DNA from: Lumbricus terrestris
Taxonomy: Eukaryota > Annelida > Clitellata > Crassiclitellata > Lumbricidae
DNA: 64,000 bases
Reading direction: 5' to 3'
NCBI GenBank assembly: GCA_949752735.1
Contig: OX457036.1
Location: 6,319,577 to 6,383,576 of the forward strand
Below the pieces are notes generated by a model. That model did not search any database, had not been told where the DNA came from, and saw nothing but the letters and a program-made list of their open reading frames with translations. This document shows, one piece after another, positions 25,319 through 36,895 of the stretch (positions are counted from its first letter, which is position 1; each line of letters starts with the position of its first letter). Made by a program: the position numbers and the translations under genes.

Positions 25319-26347
25319 ATTTATTTATTTATTTATTTATTTATTTCAGAAATTTATATAGCGCCTCTTCAAGGTAGGCTACTCAGAAGCGCTCCCGGCC
25401 CAGCCACGGCTAAATAAAACAGTTTTTAGGTTCTTAAGGAACAGAGCGGAGTGACCCCTGGGAATTAATCGCAGTGTAACAGGGAGACCATTCCAAGCTG
25501 TAGGACCTGCAACAGAGAATGAACAACGCTGTCGGATAGCAGTCCGTGAGCGGGGAACCAGAAGCTCAGCGTGGTTCGCCGATCGAAGGGTCGATCGACG
25601 CTGAACTCCCAAGGTGGAACAACAGAATTCTCGAAGGTAGGGTGGAGCTAGTCCTTCAATGCACCGCCTAACCAGCGCACAGACCCTGTATGCAATCCGC
25701 TGAGGAGAAGGGAGCCAGTGTAAGGTATCCCGCATATAGGATGAGACATGGCCATATTTTGGGATATGGCCAACAAGTCGCGCCGCAGAGCGGAGGACCC
25801 GTTCAAGACAGCCAATCCGGTCAGCCGGAAGTCCATGATAGAGGGTGCTGCAGTAGTCAAGGCGGGAAACTACGAAAGAGTGAACAAGAGTAGAGGCGGC
25901 ACTAAAAGACAGAGAGCGGGAGACCACCTTAAGCTGACGTAACTGGTAGTAACAGCTTCGACATAGCAGGTTTATATGCCGAGTGAAAGTTAGCTCTTGG
26001 TCTAAAATAACACCAAGGTCCCGCACAAAAGGTGAGAAAGTAATCAGAGGAAACTCTAATGCTAAGGCTTTCATGTCAATTTTTGCAAGTTGTTGACGAG
26101 TCCCAAACCAGATATATTGCGTCTTGGTAGGGTTCAGTCGCAAACGGTTAGAAGACATCCAGGCTTCCAGGGTTTCCATAGCCCTACAAATTTCTCGAAC
26201 CGCATCAGTAGCGGCAGATGCTGGGCAGTGAACATATGCCTGGAGGTCATCAGCATAGGATTGACTAAGGATTGAATTTGCCAGTAAGAGTGGTCCAAGG
26301 TCTGCAGTGTATATTATATATAATAGGGGGCCTAGGACAGAGCAGGA
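25319..26347 (-). mobile_element. 5'-truncated L2-like LINE with (AAAT)n tail
   Basis: A minus-strand LINE from within the RT palm to the 3' end. The 3' UTR carries GAGGCGCTATATAAATTTC followed by AAATAAAT repeats (25319-25349). The same GGCGCTATAtAAA end marks the fragments at 34430-34560 and 42030-42100. Confidence 0.87.
25379..26347 (-). pseudogene. L2-like LINE reverse transcriptase, 3' half
   Basis: One unbroken frame of about 320 codons: SVLGPLLYIIYTADL (RT domain), SQSYADDLQAYVH with catalytic YADD at 26247-26258, LGVILDQELTFTRHI, VVSRLDYCSTLYHGLP, LHWLPSPQRIAYRVC and FSVAGPTAWNGLPVTLR. This is the typical L2-group order from palm to C-terminus. The fingers, motif A and endonuclease are absent because of 5' truncation near 26347. 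The long intact frame suggests a fairly recent insertion. Confidence 0.88.
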
Positions 26348-26439
26348 CAGAAACAACATCGCATGCACACAAAAATTATTCTTACTAATTTATCTTAAAT
26401 TTATCTAACTAATGCTCTAAACTGGGATTTTTGTAGCGT

Positions 26440-26625
26440 TAAGTTCTTTACAACATGTACGGTTCTTCTAAATGAATTTGCGCAGTCGTTGAAGCACTTC
26501 TGTGCAGCTAGGTATAGTTTTAAAAGGCCATTATCATCCGATTGGGAGTCATTCACCATGGATGATGGGACGGGAAAGACGAGGTTAAGCAGTTCTAAAA
26601 ATTAATTTTAAAAGTCCTGCCTCTA
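26440..26625 (-). repeat. Copy of the AGAACTGCACAA repeat family
   Basis: On + it reads AAGCACTTCTGTGCAG ... CACCATGGATGATGGGACGG ... GCAGTTCTAAAAATTAATTT, the reverse orientation of 27446-27655. It is more diverged than the other copies. Confidence 0.6.
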
Positions 26626-26879
26626 TATGCGTAGTAAAAAGATATTTACTAAAGGCTAGTGCAACATCAGTCGCTCAAAACTGCCACAAGTTATATTTAT
26701 TTAACTTAAACTGAACATCTAAATTGAAATGACTAAACCTTCTTCGTATGCCTATAATTTGCATGTAAATTGCAGATCTGAATTTACCACGTTTCAGTAG
26801 GTCTATTAAAACTTTCACAAGTAATGGGTATAAATTTTTTTTAGGGCTCCAAAATATCATGCTACATTAAAACTATTAA

Positions 26880-27060
26880 AAACCGTTCGGGTACGTTATA
26901 CATTGCGTCCCTCCGCTCAGGGTGAACCCCGCATTACCCTAGCACGAACTACTCTTAGACAGCGCTGTACTTTCTCTGTTATTTGGTCCCATGATATGGA
27001 ATGGGCTCCCACTATCTATTCGACTTATGCTTAGGATTTTATCGTAGACTTAAAACAACA
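26880..27060 (+). pseudogene. L2-like LINE C-terminal fragment, + strand
   Basis: Degenerate frames read YTLRPSAQGEPRITLARTT, LRQRCTFSV and WNGLPLSIRL, the ...R..FSV.GP..WN.LP motif of L2-like ORF2. It is short and frameshifted. Confidence 0.55.
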
Positions 27061-27445
27061 TAGACCTACTGTTCAATCGAAGTTGTGTCGGGTGCGTTTC
27101 TGAGTTGAAACCTTGATGTGGCACTACATGTAAATCTCTATACTGTAATTAATAATAGCAATGAATAATAATTATTAATATTATACATTCTGAAACTACA
27201 AGGGCAGGCACTCTATGTATATTACTAATTTGACGGTATACATGTTCTTGCCAGTTTCGCCAATACGTTTGCTTACAGACTAAACACCACAATATCAAAT
27301 GATATGAAAATATTTTATAGTAAAGTTTCATTTAAAAAAAATTATTGTCAATAAGGAAAGTCTGATATAGTGGAGTGCACCAATAAAAGAGGCAGACCGC
27401 ATTGAGATTGGATGGATGACGAAGTAGGTTGGTGTGGAGAAGAGC

Positions 27446-27655
27446 TAAGGGCTGTTTTTAAGGAATTTTTAGAACTGCACAACTCTTTCTTTTCTCTCCC
27501 ATCCTCCATGGTAAATGCCTTCCAATCGGAGGAAAATGACCACTTTTTGCTAGTTTTAACTGTACAGAAGTGCTTCTACAACTGCACAAATCCATTTAGA
27601 ACTGCACATTTTGTGTACAACTGCACGTTAAAAAAAAGCCCTGGAAGAACTACAG
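27446..27655 (+). repeat. Copy of the AGAACTGCACAA repeat family
   Basis: Starts GGGCTGTTTTTAAGGAATTT and TTAGAACTGCACAACT. The middle has CATCCTCCATGGTAAAT and CTGTACAGAAGTGCTTCT, and it ends ACAACTGCACGTTAAAAAAA. It closely matches the reverse complement of 59340-59525. About 200 bp, non-coding; possibly a small DNA transposon. Confidence 0.7.
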
Positions 27656-27751
27656 AGACTGGGAATGCGGCCCAGGATAGACTCGAGTGGAGTGACATTG
27701 TGAGGAAGGCATCTTGCACCTACAAGCATTGAGCCCGTAGTGTTGTTGCTG

Positions 27752-28320
<569 letters not shown>

Positions 28321-29185
28321 AATTAACTCGTCGTTGCAATCTGGCTCAGTCTGTCTGCACGCGTTGATTTATCATACGGCAATACACCCTCCTCTCACCA
28401 TGATACACCATACTTCTACTTCCTATCCAATCAGATCAAACGTGGATTGAGACGTACATATATTACTCTCTAGGTGGCGTTGATGCGTTAAATCTGCTTT
28501 GCGTGACTGATGGACGGACGATCGAGGTTAAACTGATTCTCGCCAAATCTCGTTTGCATTTTATATTTCGTGAGAGCGGAAACGATTTTCCGATTGCGCG
28601 GCCATCTAGCGGTGAGGAATGAAAACAAGACGATGTCTTAATTCAATCGGTCAGATGCATAAGTAAGTAAGAAAGCGATTGCATTTGCATTTGATCATTT
28701 GATGTTTTACTCAAGATCTCGTTAGGTGAGCCAACCGTGTTGAAAATGCACTAATGCATTATATATAAGTCAATATATATCTTATCCTAGCAATAGATTT
28801 GTATAACGTCACTCACAGATTGTACTAGACCTATCTAGAGCAGTTCTCTGCGCGGTGACTCTTATAAAACTTATATATATTTTATTGAGGTATGTAAAAA
28901 TGATACATTTATTTGGTGAAAGAGCAAACCCATTTTACACGGATGGACGAATCGGCGAAAATTGATTCTATGTCTAAATCTACATGACAATTCTATATAC
29001 TTGACACTAATCATAAATATTCAAACCATCCTCAGATTTCACCAAGCGCATCTTAGCCATCCAACCAACTCATTCAAACCAACCCACAAACTCTTTAGCC
29101 GTGAAAATTAAACATTCTCATACTCCATATTTGCAAATATACTGTTTGCATTATAGTTCTATCACTTCATGATAGTTCATTGCTC
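28321..29185. other. No gene seen
   Basis: Ordinary AT-rich DNA. No recognisable repeat or coding region on either strand. Confidence 0.5.
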
Positions 29186-29188
29186 ACT

Positions 29189-29634
29189 AGCATTGGCTTC
29201 CAATACCGTATACCGCATTGAATACAAACTCGCATTGCTCGTCTACAAGTCACTACATGACTTAGACCGGACTACCTCAAACCTACTGCGTGCAGATGGC
29301 GGCGTCAGGTGCTGGTCTTACGCTGAGATCCAGTGTGAAAGGAGATCTGTATGTGCGAAGGACGAAGACACGCTTCGGGGAGCGTGCTTTTTCAACTGCT
29401 GGCCCCCGCTGCTGGAACAGTCTGCCTACCACAGTTCGTTCTGCCAACTCTGTTGGGGTTTTCAAAACTCGTCTGAAGACATATTTGTTTTCTAAGGCGT
29501 ACCTTTGATTGAATATATTGCGTTTGTGTTTGTAGATGCTCCTTTGTAACGACATGTGCTGTGTTACGGCGCCATAGAAATTGTCGTCATTATTATTATT
29601 AGGCTATTATTATTAGCCTATTATTATTATTAAC
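29189..29634 (+). pseudogene. 3' end of an L2-like LINE, + strand
   Basis: Frames read ALASNTVYRIEYKLALLVYK, then SSVKGDLYVRRTKTRFGER, AFSTAGPRCWNSLPTTVRSA and LKTYLFSKAYL with a stop at about 29508: the L2 ORF2 C-terminus with one frameshift. The 3' UTR ends in ATT repeats at 29586-29634. Heavy 5' truncation. Confidence 0.8.
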
Positions 29635-29745
29635 ATCCCCGTGTCAGAACACAGACGATTGGCATTGTCCTCCTCTATTATACAACGGCTCGAGATTGGC
29701 CTACTATACCTGAGTTGTAAAACTGTGTACGTGCAGCTGCCTGGC

Positions 29746-29787
29746 TATTTATAAAGCTATATATTTATAAAAATGGGTGTCACAAAC
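29746..29787 (+). repeat. Short dispersed motif (TATTTATAAAGC ... TTTATAAAAATGGGTGT)
   Basis: TATTTATAAAGC then TATTTATAAAAATGGGTGTC. The GGGTGT ending resembles 25263-25304. Confidence 0.4.
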
Positions 29788-30877
29788 TGCCTAAAATTAT
29801 AGCTTGTTGACGGCGAGCATAAAGCACATACGTAATTATAGTACAACATTAGTTATGAGACAAAATGAGCAAGATTTAGCAATTAGCAAAATTAAACGGC
29901 AATGTAATGAAAAAGATAACGTCGTGTAGTATAATTAGGGTAGGCCTAAATGGCAAATCAAAGCTTTCATTGTCACGCCACTCTCAGTTATTTGATATCA
30001 ATTTCCACCTAGACACCCTTTTTAATATTTAGATTGGTGCATTTAGTAAGTCTCTACAATTATTCATTAATGCTTTTTTGCTGTTGCTAAAATTGAATGT
30101 CATGCCATTGTAACATGATTTTGTTGGAATATTGTTTGTCGTCTTGGTTTTTGTTGAAGCAAAATTATATCTCATATTAACCTGCTTAAGAATTTCTTTT
30201 TCTGAAATGTGGAAACTATGAATCAAGTTTGTATTAAGAATAGTAATCAAGAAAAGTTTGTGACATTTCCTGCATGCGACAATTACTGCGGCATATTAAT
30301 GAATGTGTCCAAGCAAATTATTTGACATAAATTGTAAGCTTATAGTTAATGTTATTAACTGTTAACCATTTTGCTATTAAACAATGAGCACTAATGACAA
30401 TGAACAATAATATTAGGTTAAGGCCAAGGCAATGAACAATGATATTGTTATGACAACGTTATATGGTGTATTGTGGATGCCTTGAATTCATTGTTACTAA
30501 GCTTATACTGTATAAGCTGTAGATTGTCGTCAACGGCTTTTGATGTCATACAACGACGCTAAACTTTGTAATAAATAAAATTCATTAATGCTATCGAAAA
30601 CTCCAGTCCACTGCTATACATGTTGAGAATTGCCGGGTGTTGACGTTATTCATTTTTCAACTTCACAGTCTTTTTAAGGCCGTAGAGTTAAGTCTGCTTT
30701 TCACACTCCAGCTCAACGTGGATGATAATCCAACCCCAGTTATTTTTTCACAATTCTCAATTTGCTGTAATCCGTGGATTAAAATGATCACGCACGCTCA
30801 CCACGCACACCCACACACCGACACACATAAATATGTTTGTACATATATATAACATATAATAAAATGAATAGCCACCT
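29788..30877. other. No gene seen
   Basis: AT-rich DNA; open frames are short and featureless. A possible minus-strand copy of the short dispersed motif lies near 30004. Confidence 0.5.
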
Positions 30878-31022
30878 GGACGAATTGTCCGGACAATTCG
30901 TCCCGGACAATTCGTCCCGGACAATTCGTCCCGGACAATTCGTCCCCGGACAATTCGTCCCGGACAATTCGCACCCGGACAATTCGGACCGGACAATTCG
31001 GACCCGGACAATTCGGACCGGC
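30878..31022. repeat. Minisatellite, left arm of a foldback pair
   Basis: About nine copies of a 14-15 bp unit (CCCGGACAATTCGTC), degenerating on the right to GACCGGACAATTCG. The reverse complement of the same unit forms the block at 31247-31396. Confidence 0.9.
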
Positions 31023-31246
31023 TATAGCCTACTTTAGCCTCAGTCTATGCGTGACTTGTCCATTCTGGAGTAGGCCAACCTATTGCTTTCCAAATATACC
31101 TTTAATGTCATAGCCAAGTGAGGTAACGTGTTATATTATGTTTAGGCCTACATTTGCTTTGAGAACAATGAAATAATTTTCAATTTCGAATTGAATTTTA
31201 ATGCGCAGCAGTATCTCCGGTCGACATCTGTATACGGTAATGGTGT

Positions 31247-31396
31247 CCGGGACGAATTGTCCGGGGACGAATTGTCCGGGACGAATTGTCCGGGGACGAA
31301 TTGTCCGGGACGAATTGTCCGGGACGAATTGTCCGGGGACGAATTGTCCGGGACGAATTGTCCGGGACGAATTGTCCGGGGACGAATTGTCCGGGA
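31247..31396. repeat. Minisatellite, right arm of a foldback pair
   Basis: About ten copies of GACGAATTGTCCGGG, the inverse of the left block, separated from it by 224 bp of AT-rich DNA. Together they could fold into one long hairpin. The right edge lies inside a LINE RT relic. Confidence 0.9.
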
Positions 31397-31670
31397 ACCC
31401 ATTGAAGCCAGAGGACGGAGGAATTTCGGATGCCTCAAAAGGCCGCAAGATGCTGCATTAAGATGTCATGGTCAACCATGTCAAGCTGGAGTTCGAATTG
31501 GGTTTTGGCGGGCGAAAAAACGACAGTTCCTTTTCGATAGGCAGGTAGATACCCTTCATAGAGTGAACTAATAAATAAATGCTTCAATGTCGGTAGGTCA
31601 GTTCCATGCTCGGTCGAAATCCATCGAAGACGGGACTGGACATCTGGTTGCCGCGATGAAGGATGGCGGG
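31397..31670 (-). pseudogene. LINE RT fragment, left of a hAT insertion
   Basis: On the minus strand the frame reads PAYRKGTVVFSPAKTQFEL, then QLDMVDHDILMQHLAAF and GIRNSSVLWL, the L2-type segment SAYR...AFDTVDHDIL...FGI. It is decayed. The foldback block abuts its C-terminal side and the hAT at 31671 its N-terminal side. Confidence 0.55.
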
Positions 31671-32972
31671 TAGACCTGGGAGTCGACCCCAATAAGTCGA
31701 CCCCAGTCGACTTGGTCATCCCAAGTCGGGTCGGGTCGTTTCTGCTCACCGCAACTGACCCCAAGTCGAATTCTGTAGATAGAAGTCACTTGAAGTTGTT
31801 TTTACCTCAAGTCGACTTAAACCGACTTGAGACACAAACAAAGTTAAATTTGTCACTTCAAACCAATGATTGTGACAACATTTAAGCAGCTTTTGTTGCC
31901 TAGTGTGTCTATAAGAATGAATGAGGCCTTTGCTAAACAGAGACTTAATTAGGCTAGGCTACTGATTATTTTGCCGGTAGGCTATCGTGCAGACTGCCGT
32001 CTACCGATCTATTCGTATAATTTGTTATTCTATGCTAAAACGCCAAGCTTAGGCATGCGCTTAATTAAAATGGTGAAACAAAAATGTTACTAAAGTATTA
32101 ACACGTGTGCTTATCAAGCAATCAGTGAACTTCTTGTGGTCAGTGAATTCGGCGCAAAGAAAGCTGGTTCTACAAGGCCTATAATAAATCGATAGTTTGG
32201 CGCTATTTTGGTACGCTGCATCTGGAGTTGTCTACAGACGGAAAAACTATTGTAGTTCTAATTGGACAATAAAAGACTTTACTGTCAGTGAGTAGACCTA
32301 GTAGCTGTAGTAGCCTACTGTAGGATGATGCGCTTGCAATGCTATTATGCTAAGTTGCGAAATGATGTTAGGGGCCAAATAATTATGAAAACATAATTAC
32401 AAATTAGGCTTATCATAACACTCCATTCAGTGCAACCATGCAGTCCGCGGTCCGCTATTTTATCTTAGACCCGACGCTTTAAAAAAATTATATCAATATT
32501 AAAAAAAATAATAAGTGTAATCTGAATAATCACAGACAATGGACAAGCTAAAACTCATAGGGCTAATAATTAATTTACCTTTCTCATTGTCTAGGTTACT
32601 AGATGGCCCAAAGCATCACAAAACTATTCAAATTGAAACACAAACAGCTTGAAATGGGTTTAATAACACTTTAACAAATTCATGCATCAATTAAGTGTTG
32701 AGGCCTCATTACTCATTGGCAGGCCTAAATGAAATCAATGCTTGCAGGAAAATTGGCTTGACTTTTTGCATCAGTAGCCGTGGGCCTACGTTGACCTAGG
32801 CTAAATATGGCTAGTACCATGTCAGAAGTCGACTTCAAGTCGGAAGTCGGTTGATTTTCTGCCAAGTCGGGTCAAGTCGTTTTGATGCTGAGAAGTCGAC
32901 TTCAAGTCGACCTCAAGTTACTTTAGCGTCAAGTGGGGTCAGATTAGCTGACCAAAGTCACTCCCAGGTCTA
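31671..32972. mobile_element. Non-autonomous hAT (Ac-like) element with AAGTCGAC repeats
   Basis: Ends are TAGACCTGGGAGTCGACC and, inward from the right, TAGACCTGGGAGTGACT. Flanking 8-mers ATGGCGGG (31663-31670) and TTGGCGGG (32973-32980) match at 7 of 8. Clusters of AAGTCGACTT lie in both subterminal regions. No transposase. It sits inside a LINE relic. Confidence 0.85.
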
Positions 32973-32980
32973 TTGGCGGG

Positions 32981-33120
32981 GAGCAGCTGGTCATCCATCT
33001 TGGCACTTATCATTGCGAGGAAGATACTGGCTGACATCTTGTGATCGATGATGCCAATAAACTTAGACAATAATTATACATGGAAGGCTCTCCAACATGC
33101 GCATGATACAATGCTCTGAA
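32981..33120 (-). pseudogene. LINE relic, right of the hAT insertion
   Basis: The minus strand reads IIDHKMSASIFLAMISAKMD before the insertion point. As the continuation of the LINE at 31397-31670 it is plausible by position, but the match is weak. Confidence 0.3.
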
Positions 33121-33161
33121 TAATTAAACACCTTCTTTAAAGTATCAGGGCTCCTATAAGT
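33121..33161 (-). repeat. Short dispersed motif, minus-strand copy
   Basis: On the minus strand ACTTATAGGAGCCCTGATAC leads directly to TTTAAAGAAGGTGTTTAATT: a complete example of the motif. Confidence 0.55.
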
Positions 33162-34150
33162 TAAGGTTATCAGGCTCGCTAACTCTGTAATTTGTTTCGA
33201 AGTTTTCTTCAGCTAAGGGCGACGTTAAGGCAATCTTAACCATAATACGCCATACAAAGTCTACAATGTTGGTAGTTGCAGTAGTGGTAGTAGTAGCAAT
33301 TGAAGTAGTAATAGCAATGAAAGCAGTTTTAGTAGCTGCTGCTCTTCGTAGATAAAGGTCATTGGGGAGGGTGAAAGTGTGATCTCTTTGACTAAAGATA
33401 TGCAATGGATCTCGCTTCAGTGGGAAGAGGTTACGGAGGACACGAAGTCTGTTTCCATGAACAGCTCTAAAAAGCACCTTGTCAGCCTCTTGCGATAAAG
33501 TTTCAGCTGGAAGGCTGTAGTTTATCAGAATATAAGTAGCCAGCTCGTCTAAGTTTGTTCACGAGGCCCTCTTGGCGGGCTTTGTCCATACATCTTTCAA
33601 GACCCACCATGCAGAGGAGGCGTATACATCATTCTAGATAATTATGATAGTGGCTCTTGTTATAGTTTGGAGATTTTCCATGGAGGCCCCATGCATGAGC
33701 CTTGAGGGTTCTGGTGGAATACATTGAGGCAGTACAAGAACAGATAATCTTATTGATGTTGTCTGTAACTTCTAATTTATCTCCAATGAGAACTTCCAAC
33801 GTCTTCATGGATTTAGTCCGAGAAACCTCGAACATGGTTGGATGGATGGGTGGAGAGGGAGCACTTGTTGCGTCCGATGATAGCAATTTCGCGTGTTTTA
33901 TCCAGAGTTGATCCGCAAACGCTTTCCTTTAGATCAGTTGGCTACGTGTTGGAGTTCATCCGTTGCAATGGATAAGTGAATCAAATGGGAGCCGATAAAG
34001 ACATAGGAATCGTCAGCATATTTAGAGAGTCGGTTCTGGGAATGAAAAGGGTGGAGGTCAGATGTACCTACTATGAAATCCGCGGGAACTATAGCAGATC
34101 TCTGGATGGCGCTGACGTTGATGGTTATGGCAGCTGATGTAATTTCTTTG
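33150..34150 (-). pseudogene. LINE reverse transcriptase relic, multiply broken
   Basis: In minus-strand order: SAIQRSAIVPADFIVGTSDL, NRLSKYADDSYVFIGS (YADD at 34009-34020), PTMFEVSRTKSMKTLEVLIG, NINKIICSCTASMYSTRTLK and AHGLHGKS, then DKVLFRAVHGNRLRVL and FPLKRDPLHIF. This is a CR1/L2-group ORF2 from the palm to the C-terminus. Several frameshifts and stops occur. The GLHGKS...LFRAV order is shared with the relic at 14630-15165, so both probably belong to the same LINE group. Confidence 0.78.
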
Positions 34151-34429
34151 TAGCGAGTAGAGTGCTTCCTGCCACGTATAGGTAGTTAATTTAAAAAAAT
34201 ATTATTTCTATAAAGGAATAAACTCAAAATTTTGCATGGTTAGCCTACCCAGTCCTCAGTTCCCTAAAAGTCGCGGGTCCCTTGGCATCTGGCCATACTT
34301 CCTCTGTCAGCAGATGAGCAGGGCCTGGACATAATTTATCTTGTCGATTTCTTTTCGGATCTCAGGCTGTCGCTCATAGTTCTTTGGTAGTGTGTTTTTT
34401 TGCAAGTGTTTTAGTCTGTTGTAAATTGT

Positions 34430-34560
34430 TGATCCGTCTCCTTAGAAAACGCCTGAAGACTATACTATTTGTTAGCGGGAGCACTAGCTTGGGTCGGGAG
34501 CGCCACTGAATCTGTGAGCGGCGCTATATAAATGTACAATTACAATTACAATTACAATTA
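34430..34560 (+). pseudogene. L2-like LINE 3' end fragment
   Basis: LRKRLKTILF is followed by a stop, then GAGCGGCGCTATATAAATGT and an ACAATT repeat tail. The tail sequence is closely related to that of the LINE at 25319. Confidence 0.65.
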
Positions 34561-34815
34561 GAACAATCTATCGCAGTCACAGGCATCTTGCACAGTTCAG
34601 GAAACATATTCTGCTAAATCAAGACCTTCTTTTTGTGAATACTGTGTAGATGTGATGAAGCTATTGTGTGAGTTACTAGCGGGTGCTATGCGAGCGATCC
34701 GATGCATACTAGACTATTTCTGTCTTGTTTACATCGGCGGATTTCAGCCACACCTACGCTAGTGGCTGGTAATTCTAATAATGCAGAAATTATTTTTTAA
34801 AGATCGTTCGCTTTT

Positions 34816-34856
34816 ACTTATAGCGCAAAGTCCAAATTTATAGAGGTGTGTAGTTA
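34816..34856 (+). repeat. Short dispersed motif (ACTTATAGCGC ... TTTATAGAGGTGT)
   Basis: ACTTATAGCGCAAAGTCC then AAATTTATAGAGGTGTGTAG. One base of TTTAAA is changed to TTTATA. Confidence 0.4.
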
Positions 34857-35014
34857 TCAGTGTTATTCCGTTCGACGACACAACACAGCTGTTGTGCCAT
34901 AATTATTTAATTATGGAAAACGCTATTTAAAACTGTTATTTTTTTAGTATTCGACGTTTAGGTCGTTGACTCGAATTATTACTAAAGGTTCGACAGCTTT
35001 TATACTGCTTGTGT

Positions 35015-35125
35015 ATGACAATTGCCATCGACAGATCGGAACTGACCCTGCTCGCCCTTTTCGACGTCAGCGCAGCTTTTGATACTGTAGACCATGACAT
35101 CCTACTTAAGCGGTTGAATGTTTCT
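35015..35125 (+). pseudogene. LINE RT motif-A fragment
   Basis: The frame includes AIDRSELTLLALFDVSAAFD and TVDHDILLKRLN, the palm motif A of L2-like RT. It is isolated, with unrelated DNA on both sides. Confidence 0.65.
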
Positions 35126-35744
35126 ATTCAACCTTTTGTATCCACTGATTTAAAATTAATGGATTCTATACAAGGAAACGAGAAGTTCGAATTACCAGAC
35201 TTAGAATGGGTCATGTCCTTATTAACACCTGGCTGAAAGTGATGGGTAAAAGCACAACAGACCTGTGCTCTGATTACCAATTGCCTGAAACAACTGAGCA
35301 TAATTATTATGCTGCTTGCTTGTATAAAGAATGACCTTTCAATTGTACTACTTAAAAAATGTGTAGAGAAAAAAGTGTAATGCACTGTTAAAAATACCTT
35401 TTCTGCTCAATATATTTATCTTGAAGCTTATATTAATCCCTCGTGACTATTACGTGAGAAGTATTATTTATAAAATATATCTGATAGAATATATTTGTTG
35501 GAGTGTTAAATGGAGTGGCTATCGAAACGACTTGACGTAAGTCACAATAAATTGGCACATGAGGCTTAACCTTAAACAGAACCGCGGGAAATAAAGGCAT
35601 TCTCACAGAAAAAATCTTAGAACACGCCGTACGTTTTATCATTAAATGATTAAAACGTACGGCGTGTTGTAAGAAATATTTTAAAATAACACTATTAAAG
35701 AAGAAAAGTCGTTCTTAGTCTATTAGCCTTAGAGAGACAGACTC
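35126..35744. other. No gene seen
   Basis: AT-rich DNA. An imperfect inverted repeat AACACGCCGTACGTTTTATC / ATTAAAACGTACGGCGTGTT at 35620-35670 could form a hairpin. Confidence 0.5.
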
Positions 35745-36290
35745 TGAACCCCCTATTGTGGGTAATTGGAGCACAAACTGTAGATGAAATGAGTCTGGTA
35801 TTGTTGGAGATTTGAGTCCCTATTGTTGGCGCTTTGGAGCCAATTTGGTGGCCAAAATGAGTCTATATTGATGAACGTCTGAATCCCTATTGTGGGTAAT
35901 TGGAGCACAAACTGTAGATGAAATGAGTCTCTATTGTTAGAGATTTGAACTCCTGTTGTGGGCGATTTGGGTCCCTCTTTTGTGCGAAAGTAGCCCATTT
36001 TGTTGAAGATTAGAGCCTCTATTTGGGCGACAAAAGCCTATATTGTTGGACTTTTAGAGACCTTATTGTGGGCTAAACAAGACTGAATTCTTGGAAATTT
36101 GACCCCTATTGTGGGCGATTGGAGGCCATATTGTGGGCAAGTAAGTCTCGTATTGTTGGAGATATGAGACCCTATTTGAACGAAAAGAGCCTTAATTTTG
36201 GGCCTTGGAAGCCCTTATTGTGGACGAAATGAGTCAATATTGGTAGAGATTGGAGCCTCTATTGTGAATGATTGGGGCCCATGCTATGAT
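35745..36290. repeat. Degenerate minisatellite (TATTGTTGGAGATTTGAGTC-like)
   Basis: Related units such as CCCTATTGTGGGTAATTGGA and TATTGTTGGAGATTTGAG alternate with ATGAGTC. A 68-bp segment at 35752 recurs almost exactly at 35889. Ancient and imperfect. Confidence 0.75.
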
Positions 36291-36678
36291 GAGCTTTATT
36301 GACGACAGTTTGCCTACAATAGACGTCTATTGTCATTGCAGACTCTACTGGCTAAAACATCGATTTTTTGATAGTTTTCGATTATAATAATATTATCATG
36401 AAATAATGTTCTCATAGCTAACAGGTTAATTTGTATTTAAGATGGAAGTTTGTGAAGCATGCATTTGATGGGATAGAAAGCGTGATTTTTTACATTGCAT
36501 TTGAGGCTTGAAAATCTATCTTGGGTCTTGATTCTTATTCTAAGACCCATAATGATGATGGTCTTAATCATTTAGCAACGACAGTGATTGTTTAGCCCGC
36601 AACGACAACGGTGCAGAGACTCAGGTGTGGAGGTCTAAATTGACATCACATCATTATTCCCGCTCATCGATAATGAGA

Positions 36679-36701
36679 TGACGTCACCGCCGCCGACCAA
36701 T
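36679..36701 (+). promoter_or_regulatory. CRE and CCAAT box upstream of the HMG-box gene
   Basis: TGACGTCA (36679-36686) and CCAAT (36697-36701) lie about 200 bp upstream of the ATG at 36896, where base composition changes from AT-rich to CpG-rich. A typical pol II promoter arrangement; the start site cannot be placed exactly. Confidence 0.55.
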
Positions 36702-36895
36702 CAGAGCGTCGAGCCTCGTTTCCGTGATGCGATCACTGTGGTGACGGCATTTGCAGCGGAGACGTCGAACTGGTTGGTCGCATTTCGAAAATACTCCGTA
36801 ATAATAATAATATTATTCTTCGCTGCACATCTCCTGCTACGCTCGACACACGTCACGTCGTACACACGTCGTACACAAACCGAGAGAACGAAACA

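Noticed and set aside
31191..31571. 126-codon frame with repeated DELSGTNCPG
   Set aside because: Encoded by the foldback minisatellite; the mirrored array gives equally long frames on the other strand.
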